This document shows positions 39,001-50,293 of a stretch of DNA of 64,000 nt, piece by piece (the first letter of the stretch is position 1; every line of letters begins with the position of its first letter). This DNA comes from Sipunculus nudus (Eukaryota > Annelida > Sipuncula > Golfingiida > Sipunculidae). The position numbers and the translations under genes were made by a program. Below the pieces are notes generated by a model. The model had not been told where the DNA came from. It was given only the letters and a program-made list of their open reading frames with translations, and did not search any database. The stretch spans positions 83,048,142 to 83,112,141 of the forward strand of contig CM049306.1 of NCBI GenBank assembly GCA_026874595.1, in the 5' to 3' direction.

Positions 39001-39152
39001 GCAAGGTAGCAATGCCCTCTTGGCTACTGACCCAACAACCCACCTGTTTAATTTACATATAGCTTACATATGTTTAGTCTATAGTCTGTTGAGATTGACA
39101 TTGTAAGTGATATTAGATTATACAACATACTGACTTTACAGATTATATGAGA
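33052..39152. other. Non-coding stretch upstream of the MKP gene
   Basis: Possibly 5' intron or intergenic DNA. AT-rich with a low-complexity tract at 35834-35962. No coding signal was recognised. Confidence 0.5.
35834..35962. repeat. AT-rich low-complexity tract with (TA)n and (CA)n
   Basis: Mixed TATATAAATA runs followed by ACACACAC and TATATA near 35940-35960. Confidence 0.85.
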
Positions 39153-39442
39153 CCAGCTTCTGTGGCTCAGGGGTAGAGCACAGGACTCAAAGCGGGAGAT
39201 TGTTAGTTTATATCTCAGCTGTGGCGGTGAGATTTTTCACAGTCGATCTTCACCCAGGATGAGCGCTCTGCTGGCTTAATGAAAAGGCCATGCCAAACAA
39301 TCGTGTTTCACTGACAAAGAGTGCGCCTTTCAGGGGTTCTTTGGTGGCAGGACCCAGTTATGGGGAGGATTTCACACCCAGGGCCCGCAGGTGCAGTAAT
39401 CCCCAGGCCTGGTTAACACCAGGGTATAATATGAGAGGAAGC
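39153..39442 (+). mobile_element. tRNA-derived SINE, copy 2
   Basis: This has the same family layout as the minus-strand copy at 5415-5682: TGGCTCAGGGGTAGAGCA A box, a mutated B box (TTAGTTTATATCTC), the shared body and the end GAGAGGAAGC. It lies about 1.2 kb upstream of the MKP coding exon. The damaged B box suggests it is old and inactive. Confidence 0.7.
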
Positions 39443-40249
39443 ATGGGATTCTTGCCTTCTCACGAAGTCTGAAACTTAAATGGAATTCTGCAGAAGTACT
39501 TATACTTAAATAAGCTAGCATTAAAAAATCCAGGAGATTACCTAAAGAAAAAATGAAGTTTTATATGCAGTCTGTCATATGTCAGGTGATATTTTGTCAT
39601 ATCAAGATGATTCATCTAGTTAAACCTTGTTTGTCGAAATCAGTTAAATCAAATAACTCACTTATGTCAGGGTAAAGTTTTCTTTAAACTTGAGTTAAAT
39701 TATGATTAGGTGATAGTGGCTTGTGTCAGATTTTGACATGACATGTTTTTGTGACAAGTGACATTTATATACTGACCATTAATATCTTGTAAAGCTGTTT
39801 ACACCCATTCTGTTGCAAACACTAGGGAAACATAAATTAATGGTGATTCATACATGTATATATTATATGTTTGAGCTTATTCCACCCTGATCCAAACTTG
39901 GGTGTAGCTTATGATAATCTTGACCAGGATTTAGGCTGGGAAATAAAAAAATGTGGCCAGATCTAGGTCTGTGCTCTGACATCTGCATGATGGTTAAACC
40001 AATTTAAATTGCAGTTTGTAGCCTAGTGGTTATGTGGTTGGACTTCAAATGTGAAAGTCTTTCATTTGATTTCCATCAGCACCATTAAAGGCAAAAATGC
40101 TTAAATCTTTATGGACTCACTCCTTGTGATATTTTGCAATGTCCTGACTACAGGTTAATATGTAGAAACTGAAAACTGCTCAGTAATTGTACATCATCCT
40201 TATCATATGGCTAATTTCATCACTTATCCAATAGACAGCTCCACTCCTT

Positions 40250-40527
40250 ATGCATAGGTTATAGACTGGAGTGATTCCAGATCTCCTTCGTCTTAAATAT
40301 TGCTTTGTACAGCAAGATTCTCCATGTCTCACTACCAGAGCTCACACAGAACAAACAGCTGTAATCAGACCAGTGTGGTATTGTATTGTGCATCCAACTC
40401 AAAGTTTTAATTCATGACACCCTGCTCTCCTTGGTCTGATTCTTGGCCCTGTGCCAGCCCTGGTGTTGAGACAAAGCAGCGGTTACAACGAAGGAGATCT
40501 GGAATGACTGCAGTGTATAACCGCTGT
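40250..40527. repeat. Inverted-repeat (foldback) structure 120 bp upstream of the MKP coding exon
   Basis: An arm at about 40254-40308 and an arm at about 40470-40524 are imperfect reverse complements. The shared core is ATTCCAGATCTCCTTCGT, flanked by GGTTATA and TTGCTTTGT. A spacer of about 160 bp separates the arms. It may be a small MITE or a foldback; target duplications were not clear. Its position makes it either the end of a 5' intron or promoter-proximal DNA. Confidence 0.6.
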
Positions 40528-40604
40528 GTGAGGAATGTATATGAGGTCATAGATGTAATTAAAAATTAATAAAATTATCACAAATTATCTTTGATGTGTT
40601 TCAG

Positions 40605-40648
40605 GGAGAAGATCGGTAGCCCACCACTGGATTCAGCGTTTCTTTCTG
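40605..40648 (+). other. 5' untranslated part of coding exon 1, after a probable splice acceptor
   Basis: The sequence gatgtgtttcag|GGAG ending at 40604 looks like a 3' splice site, although the pyrimidine tract is modest. If it is used, the transcript starts in an upstream non-coding exon. If not, the transcription start lies shortly upstream, where I see no convincing TATA box. Confidence 0.45.
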
Positions 40649-41033
40649 ATGGCAGCAGAGCTAGGAAATGTGGCAGCACTAGCACCGGGACAGCTACACC
40701 ACCTGCTGCAAGATGGAGCAGCTTGCAGCGTGCTGCTGGTGGACTGCCGGCCGCCGCTGGCTTTTAACATATCCCACGTCTCAGCTTCCCACAACTTGTA
40801 CTTTCCCACCATCATTAAGCGCAGATCTAAAGGACACATAGCCCTTGAGAATGTAGTTCAGTGTGATGACACCAGGGGGCGACTACTGGAGGGACAGTTC
40901 GATGTAGTGGTGTTGTATGACGATAATGCTCAGGTGTACAGTATTAGTGATATTGAGACAAAATCTGAACTCTACTTGTGTCTCAAATGTTTATACAACT
41001 CAGGAATATCTTCAAAAATAGCTGTAGTTCAAG
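40649..41033 (+). CDS. DUSP1/4-like: MKP gene, coding exon 1 (rhodanese/CH2 domain)
   Basis: This exon encodes residues 1-128 plus the first base of codon 129. The ATG at 40649 is chosen because its product lines up with the N-terminus of DUSP1-type proteins, with only about 10 residues before the LXXLL helix. The frame stays open upstream to 40605 without another ATG. The donor is CAAG|gtgagt, with GT at 41034. The exon carries LLVDCRPPLAF, the KRRSK docking motif and the conserved HIALENVV segment. It is clearly more GC-rich than the surrounding intron DNA. Confidence 0.95.
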
Positions 41034-44000
41034 GTGAGTGCATCATATATCAATTCAATATAACATTTGAATGTCTGAATTATTAACTTATGTTAAATAC
41101 TATTTCCCAGTGCATACACAATGGGATGAATATTTACAAGCATGCGCTATAACTGCAAAATCTTGTGATGAGAAGTGAATCAAATACCTTATCAGACTTG
41201 CTACTGGATACACTTATTATTTATGATGCAGTATCTAATACTTTATGTTGAATTCGGTATTGGGGAAATGGTAAATTTGGAAAGTGTGTTGTGTTAAAAT
41301 GGCTTTAGAGGCTACAGAAGTCTGAATATATGAATAAAGAGACTGCCAGAAGCATCCACATAGTGAGGTCCTATTTTAGGGAGGTACCCATAAAGAAAGG
41401 TTCCACCTCCATATACCTTTATCACTAAGTCATATCCCATTTATTATGGAGCTCTTTTATCCTCAGTATGCTGTAGCTTTACACATTGTGTAATACTTGT
41501 TGATACAGGTATGCCTAATGTCAGAGACTGGCAGTCATTTCCCCTTCCTCTGTAGGGGTAACATGTGATTCAGGTTGTGAGGGAAAGCTGCTCCACAAAC
41601 TGCTCTGATTTCCAGGTTTTAGGGGAGTAATTACTTTCCAATAATAAGCTGACCTCCATGTGGGAACAATCTTATCACACTTGAGCCAGATTCTGGTACA
41701 CTCACAGGAACACTAAGGTGGTCTGATATTCATTATGTCATCTTCAAAGCCATGAACCCCATACCATACTCAATCATGATGCCCAGTAGGAAAACATCAT
41801 TTCCTGTGATGTTAAACTTTCCCCCATGCTTATGACATCATCATTTCCTGAGCTCTGGATGATGAGAGGTCAATTCCTTTGTACTGACAGGATTAAATTC
41901 TCCTCTGCTGTGCCCTATCTCTTATTTATACACAGTGGTGCCTTCCTCATACATGTCATCATTAACATTCCAACCATGCTGTAGATAATGTTGGATGGTA
42001 ATGGTAAGTAATATTACATGACCCCGTACAGGTGCAGCTGGTGTTTTATTGGTCATCTGTTGTTAAAATTCATGCAGATCAGAGGTCACACGGCTGCTTT
42101 GTACAGGCCAATTTGTGGTGTCACCACAATTAACATATAAGGAATTAATGGATTTTGAGAAAAACTCAATAGAAATATTAACCAATATTATATCTCACCT
42201 AAGTGTTAATTGCAGCAAAATTCATGCATATTTAATGAGGTCAGAGGTTATCACACTTTGGTGGCACCACCTTGACTTACCAAAAATATGATTGATTTTG
42301 GTATAAACTCATGAGTATTAACAAATTCAGTTTCTCACCTGAATTACATTCTCAGAAAATTCAAGCATATTAAATGAGGTCAGAGGTCAATATATGCAAC
42401 AGGCGTATTGTGCACCATTTGCGGTGCTCTTGTTCTTATTAGGAATGTATAAATACTTTATCCTGTGCTCAGGTGTGATGCTTCCTGTTCTCAAGGCCAG
42501 CTTTTCATCTACCTCTTCTGTAGAGTTCTGTAGAGTCCAGGGAGATTATTGCTGATGGGGTGGAGGTCTTTCATTCAAGGGACATTATTACCTAAAGTTA
42601 TAAGTATAATCAGGACAAAGTAATGATTTGACAACATGGAGACAAACAAGTATCCTTCATCTTTTCAACAATTTAGGATTTCTTGTTCATCCTGGGCTAG
42701 TTGGGAATTCTTGTTCTTCCAGGGCCAGTTGGGAAATTTTGTTCTCCCAGTATTAGTTTGGAATTCTTGTCCTTTCTGGGCCAGTTGGCAATTCTTGTTC
42801 TTCTTGGGCTATTTTGGAATTTTCATTCTTCATAAGACAAATAATAATTGAAATCAAATAAGAGTTCTACCATGGATAATGAAGATTTATATTTTCACGT
42901 TAGCAAATCACACTTTCCTGACTTAAAGTAGACTCTAGTTTCTTTTGTTTTTGATAGGAAAATAAATATTTTTTTGAATGTATAAATTATATGTGACCTT
43001 ATCACCTGAAAATATTCAATTATAATAAGAATTGTTAGATTTCATTGGTCCTACAGTGAACCATATGTATTAATTATTACTTGAATCCAGAAAATATGTT
43101 AGTGACGTAAGATTTAAAAGAAAATAATGAGAAGCATTTGCGTCACCAGGTAATGTTTGTTAAGGTATAGCAGATATATATAGTGTACCAGCCCCATGGT
43201 CCTGCATCACCCAGCCCATCCCAGAAGGTAGATGGGTTCATTTCTTATATGTTTGTGCCAACGGTACACGTCTCAGATCTTCCGTGACTGCTGAAGCTTT
43301 TCTGAAGAACAACCAGCCAGAACACGCTGCCAAGCTGGATGGTATATGGGGGAGGGCCTGCAGTTCTTGACTTAATGTGTAGCAGGTCGCTGGGTGCATG
43401 ACCTCTGGCATACAGGATGTTAGGCCTGTCAGGCGATCATTGCTGGTCATAACAGGGGCAGTCAGTTCAGCTAAAGATCAGCGGCTGCCAGCATGCTGTG
43501 TGGAACTGTAGTTCCTGTGCTTTACTACCCGTATGGTAGCATTCGACTGGTAACCAGTGCTTTGTGGTGCTGATACAGTCCATAAATCGTATACAAGAAG
43601 TTTCTTTCAGTTTATCAGTGCAAAGTATCTTTTGGATATATAAAGTTAAACCCTGAACTGCTCAGTTGTATACAAGTTTCTTTCAGTGTATCATTGCATA
43701 GAATCTATAGGATTTATGAAGTTTAACCCTCTACTGCCCACTTTAACCCTTTACTTTCCAATAGGGACAGTCTGAGAACAACCCGATCTTCCTTAATTGG
43801 TCAGATTCTCTTAATTTAAAACATGTCAAATGTTTAATTTCAATTCTTAATTTTCTATTGACCTAAAACAAATCCTTTCTGAAGTAATTATTAAAAATTT
43901 AGTTAAGATAACAGTTCATGTGGTAAATTTAAAAGTTGGAATTTGTCCAGAAACAAAAATTAATCTGAACAGTAAAGGGTTGAAAAGATACCTCATACTA

Positions 44001-47000
44001 CATGTATTTAACCTCTGCTTTCATTAGATCTGTGAAAAGAGCAGTAACGATTGTTTCTCTATACATTGTATGTTATATAAAACTGATTAAGAATCAAGCT
44101 TTGTTTGAAACTTTTAATTTTCCTGCATTATTTCTTGTCAATCTACATTTAAATGTGGCTAAATAATTAAGCTGCCTCTGTTAACATTGTTAAGATAAAA
44201 TTGTCCACTATTATATAACTTGTGTTTTTACATTGATTTGACCCACATACTAAATGTTTTGTGTTGTATTCTTTGAGAACCACCATTTTAATCCCAAACA
44301 GGAACATGACAATCAAATTTTTGCTTCTGCTCAACTGATTAGATGCATGACTATCAGTGTGTTATCTCGAGAATTTTCAGCTGTGTGGGAGGGAAGTGTA
44401 CCTCTAGATGAAAGTATTAGATCGCAGTTTACGAAGCTCCAGGGCAGGCTGCCACTCAAGGTGAAGTCAAAGGCGCATGCTTCACTTTTGTATTATTCCC
44501 AACCTAATTATTAAAAATAGAAAAAAATATGGTGGCAAATTAATTACTCACAATCCATTGTTGCTTGCTTACTTTCAAGTTTATTGAATAGGTCTCAGTG
44601 GTTAACTGGTATTTTCATTTTTAGATATTTCCCAGAACCTCTATGTGTAAACAAGAAGAGAATTCACCAGTGATTTGCATGATTTGTGTGTACATGTCTT
44701 TGTAGGTAATACAGGACTTCTCATTGTTCAGCCAGAAATAAATTAACTCTTATCACTGCAAATTTATGGTATACAAAAGTTTCCACTTAGGGAGTACTTT
44801 CTGTTTTTTTGAACAAAACATAGCTTGCTTTTAGTGACTGCTGTGAAGTCTACAGGCTTCTTGACATTGTGGGGCTTCATCCATATACCAGTATTCCATC
44901 TGGCCTTGGTTTGTGATTTGATTAAAATTCCACCAAACACCTTGGTGACACTAAAGCCGCGTGTCCACTTGAACGGATGCCGTGAGTGTGGGGTGCGGAT
45001 ATGTGTGCAGATATTCTGTGTGTGTGTGTCCATTAGATATGTATGTCAGTGTGTTTATAGGTCTTTCACTCTCTTTCACTTCTACAAAATGGTAAATTTC
45101 TCTGCATATTCATGGAAATTCTTACAACACATACAAGCATGCTGTCCATGGATTGTGTGTTGGTTAGGTTAGGTCCAGGAAAATGAAGGCGGTCAACTTA
45201 AGAGATCTGATTTATGCTTTATCTTGTATATATGTTTCTTTTTACGTTAATTTGTCACTAATAGCCTTATGATAAGATCACCAGCTCTGAACAACAGTAT
45301 CATTTTGAAAGCATAGACAGCCATTAAAGTACAGATTTTGGAATGACTAGTGCTATTAGTATTACTCCTGTATTGGATCAGTAGGTCTAATTGGAATACT
45401 TGTATACAGCGACTACAGCTAAAGAAAGTTTAATTTAATAACCCTTGCAAGTTGCTTTGGCATATAGAGTTCATGGTAATAGAGCCACAGTTTGTAAAAA
45501 AAGTAAAGATGTAGGCAATATGAAAATGTGGCTGATTTGACAGTTTATTAAACAAGTAAATCAAGTGGGTTCACTAAAAAAAATCAGTCATCAGTCTATT
45601 AGTATCTCTTGCCACAGCCAGTGATAATCCCAAAAACAAGACAGACATTGCAGTAATTAAGAAACTGTCAGCTCAATTAAATATAGAGTGATCTTCAAAA
45701 TAAACCAATATCTCTTGAGTAAGAAAGAAATCCAAGTTGTTTCATAGGTCACTGATATGATTTCATAATATTAATGTTGTTTGTGTAGGTGAAGTCATAT
45801 GAAAATCGTTAATCATTGATCATTAATAAGATAGTTCATCATATCACAGTTCCTTTGATTTTCCAAAAATCATCTCAACTCTTAACTGGATATGCAGTCA
45901 TGGGGTGTGGTTAAAACCAGTCAGATCTTGAGTAGCATCATATTATGCCAGAAACTGCAATTATTACCCTGAAATTGATCAATTTATTCAGTGAAAGACT
46001 CCTTTTCCTGTTTAATTAAGTCATAAACCAAACTAGATTTTATTACAAAGCCTGTGATTTAAAAGCTTCATCAGGTTGATATCTGCCAGTTTCATATGAC
46101 AGCTTTTCAGATCAGGTAGTGAACATTTGGTATGTGACTTTGTCACTTAGTCATGATTATAATGGAGAGGCATATGTATAAAAAAAGTTACATAGCTGAG
46201 AGAACAACCGCAATGTCAATTACAGAGGCATTTTTACAAAAGAAGTTAAATAACTGAGAGGACAACTGCAGTATGTAAAATAGAGGGGCATCTGTAAAAA
46301 AAAAAAGTTTCATAACTGAGAGAACAACTGCAGTGTCTGTTACAGAGGCATTTGTATAAAAATGTAACATAATTGAGAGAACAACTGCAGTGTCTATTAC
46401 AGAGGCATCTATATAAAAGAAATTACATAACTGAGAGAACAACTGCAGTGTCTGTTACAGAGAAGCATCAATATAAAAGAAATTATGTAACTGAGAGAAC
46501 TGTAATAGTAATAGTGTCTGTAATAGTTAGGCATCTACATAAAAGAAAGTTACATAACTGAGAGAACAAGTGTAGTTTCTATCACAGGGATGTCTGTTAA
46601 TTGGAGGGCACATGAGCCTAGCACCAACTGCAGTGTCTGTAAGAGAGAGATATCTACATAAGAGATATATAAGACCTTAGGGACCAACAGTGATGTATGA
46701 AATAGACAGGTCTACTTTTATGAAAGGTTACAAAACCAAGGGTCTATATTTCAAAGGACTGGCTTTCTGAGTTTCCTGAAGGAACTTGTTCTGTATATGA
46801 ATCGGTGAATATATGCTGGAGGGGGTATGAATACATGCCTTATTTAAGCTTAATATAATGATGACTTAATCATGAGATTTATATTCATTACAAGATTGAA
46901 TGATTTACTGCGTCTGCTCACTTCAAGTGATAATTAGCTAATTAAGTTCATCTGCTTCAGCGAACAAACATGAGCATAACAATTGAGAATTGATAATTCA

Positions 47001-50000
47001 CTTAAGTCAGCTCATGAGAATGACATGTCAATCGACTAGACTTTGCAGTACAGATAAATTTAGGGGACAGTTAGTGTAATTATGATTTAATGAGAACAGG
47101 GAAACAGTAAGAACCTGGTCACTTAATTTAATAAAGCCCAGGAAACATACCACCCACCCACAATGCCACATCACATCTGGTCATGTGATGCAAGACCAGC
47201 CCACGCCAGATTAACCGGGTAGTTTAGGACTCAGATGTGGCTTGATCAACACTTGTTATTTATTTGGAAATTTATCTCAAGTGGTATGAAATCTTGAAGT
47301 TACGTGCATTTTCTATATTATAACATTGAAGGGTTGTGCCCTCTAGAGTAAAAGCACATTGGCTATGTAATCTTACTTCCTTAATTATTATGATGATATG
47401 ATACCCCTAAATAAATAGTTGAAATTAGGCCAAGCAAAAATTTTTATTTTGAATTTCAATAGAAACTTACCAGTTTTGAACTCCAGCTGCTCAGCAATTT
47501 TTTTCAAGAAGGTAAAATAATACAATTTTGATAAGATTTCCTTTGTTATGTAGTGCTTTTGCCTTTTTAGCAACAAAATTCTGTTATTATCATGCTTTTC
47601 CCAGATCGTATGACATTTTAATCAAAACATACAAAAAAAAGGTAAAAAAATTGCCAGGCCACAATGATTTTTTTAAATAAAGTGCCTGAGAACCAAACCT
47701 CATTTTTTTAGCCTTATCAATATTTTTTTTTTTCAATACATGTCAGTAACAAATTAACAAGCCCAGCAGGCAATGGAAACCTTACCCTCCGCAGAAGAGA
47801 TGGAAAAACAGTCTAACTCTGGAATACAAACCTTGAGCTGCAATGTAAAAAATGTTGATGTCCAGGAATATTTGACATTAACTAAAACTGTTTCTGGGAT
47901 TTTTACAATGAAATGACATTGTTTGATAAATTACATTCTCTGCCCTATGCCAGTTGGTGGTCAAACCCAGCAAACCCTGATAACTGAAGTTGTAATTAAG
48001 TGAAAGGAGAATGCAGTGTATATACCTGTAACCAGTAGTACCCTTAGATCATTAAAATATACACAAAGGAAGCCAGAAATCACATAAATTCTTTTTGGGC
48101 ACCTTTAAGTTAAAGAGGCATTATCAATAGAATTTCTCAAAAAAGAAAATGGTTAACTGAAAATAAATTCAGATATAAGCCTTCAGGTAAAGATTAATGT
48201 CGGGCCCACATGGCTGGTTAGGCAAGTGGGGGCTGACTTTTGGTTGCCCACGACTATTTTGCTAGAACTGGACTAGGGCAGGCAGTTAAACATAATTTAG
48301 AGTCCTGTGTTATAGTCTGATCATATTTTTTTGTTTTGCTGCAGGAGGTTACAATACTCTCCAGACCTACTTTCCACATCTGTGTTCAGTGTCACATGAC
48401 CAAGGTGGTCTTGCTCCGTGCTCGGGAGAAGAAGACTTCTGGTCATTTGATAGTGAGGCAGACAACCAGCGTGTTCCAAATCAGGTAAGGTATCGTGTTC
48501 TGACTTTGGTGATAATGTTCATTCCCTGTTAAAGTAGTATCCATGGCAAAAAAAATATTATCACCATAAAATAAATATCACCTGGTAAACATTGTACAAT
48601 TTTCATTCATTTTCATATGATATTTAAAAATTATTTGAAAAAAAATTAAGTTTTTAAAAAGTGCTGTCTTTTAAGAACCTAGTAAGAGAAAACAACGTTT
48701 TAGTGTGAGAATACTAAACTTTGTATGACAGTATTTCAATAACTGTTTTTTCTAGCCCAGTTGATTTTTAATCATGCTGTAGCAATGGGTTTTTGCCTAT
48801 CGTCTTTCTATTTAGCTAGCTGGTTTTGGTGCTCAAGTCATTACCATCAGACCTAGAAAGTTCTTGTTTTGCATTCAGACATGTCTTGGTGAAATCTTCT
48901 GGGAAATAAAAAATCAGGTCATGCTGACCCATATTAAATGAGCCCCACAGCAAATATATGCCTTGGGCACATTCAAATCATGGTCTTCTGAATATATAAA
49001 GGTGATGATAGATTATTTACCATGCAGTCACAAGATATAAATAATTTACCTCATTTATACACACATGATGGTTAGCTTGCACCTGATGCAATATTTAAAG
49101 TGAAGTGGTCCAACCAGTAGTATTGGCACATATCATGTTTTTTAGCTGAGTGTCATGACCCATTCGATCACTTTTAAGAATACATCTTTTTACATATCTT
49201 TTAACATTGCTTATGTTTGATGAATATTTAAACATATTTACAGCAAGACCCTCAGTATGTGTTGCCGTGGCTGTACATTGGGGATGCGGAGCATGCGTGT
49301 TCATTAGCCCGTCTAGACGCACTGGGTATCACTGCCATCTTGAATGTGTCCAAGAACGCATGTTCATCCCCGCAGGGGTTCAGGTCCAAACAAATCCCTG
49401 TCAGTGATAGTCTCAACTCGGATCTCTTGCACTGGTTCCCTGAGACAAACCAGTTTATTGGTAAGTTATCATAATTGACACAGATATTGATAATAGACCC
49501 TTCCCACCTCAACAGTGACACCTACTGGCGACAGATTACACTAAGTGTTCAGGTCTGAAACAGAATTGTTGATCCATTTCTTCCTGTAAAGAGAACACAA
49601 AGGCTCATCTTTCATGTAAAAACAGATGCACAGGATCTGACTGAGATACTAAGAGGTCAACTGAGAACTCAGAGAAAGGAAATAATGCTCTATTCACCTC
49701 AGAATACCACTCTTACTGAATATTTAAAGAATCCTTTTAAAAAAAAAAAAAACGAAAAATCAAACTGTCACCTCTTTTCCATATGCTAGAATTTGTTACC
49801 CCCATGGACAGCTGGCTGCCATTACCCATGAGTCTCTTGTTATATTCAATATTTTCTTAGGCTGTAAATATCATCATGTCATTGATATTTATCAGACATA
49901 TTTTTACTATTGTTTGGCTCCCTGAGAGTAAATATGTTTTTTCAAGAATATTTATTGGACAATCACTAGTATTGTTTAATAAATTTTTATGAAGGACATA

Positions 50001-50253
50001 TTTGTTTATGTGATTAGCAATGAGTGGTTATTATATATCCCGACAGTAACATTATTTAATAAATGCATGATTAGAATAATCTTATTTTTGGCTCAGTTAT
50101 GTTTGTGTTTTTTTGTGTGTTAAGCTGCATCCTGTCAGACTGTTATCTAACAGATACATTAACAGATTAATAGATTTTTTGCCGAGATATATGTGTATTT
50201 ATATTTGAATTTAGCTGTGAATAACCACATCCTGTTTGCAATGTTATATGAAT

Positions 50254-50293
<40 letters not shown>

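Larger units (their letters stand above)
41034..48344 (+). other. DUSP1/4-like: Intron 1 of the MKP gene (phase 1)
   Basis: The intron is 7,311 nt, from GTGAGT to TTTGCTGCAG. It holds a member of the 130-bp-repeat family (about 42050-42440), a 28-bp minisatellite, a relatively GC-rich patch at about 43190-43560 of unknown role, a two-copy repeat of about 80 bp (43590-43740), a piggyBac-like MITE, a 58-bp minisatellite and an inverted Harbinger MITE. I see no nested gene. Confidence 0.85.

Noticed and set aside
39153-39225. tRNA gene
   Set aside because: It has an A box but a ruined B box and no closing acceptor stem, and continues into a SINE body also found at 5415-5682.
45001-45172. Possible coding exon with VCVQIFCVCVS
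   Set aside because: The phrase comes from a short GT-rich repeat and there is no family signature.
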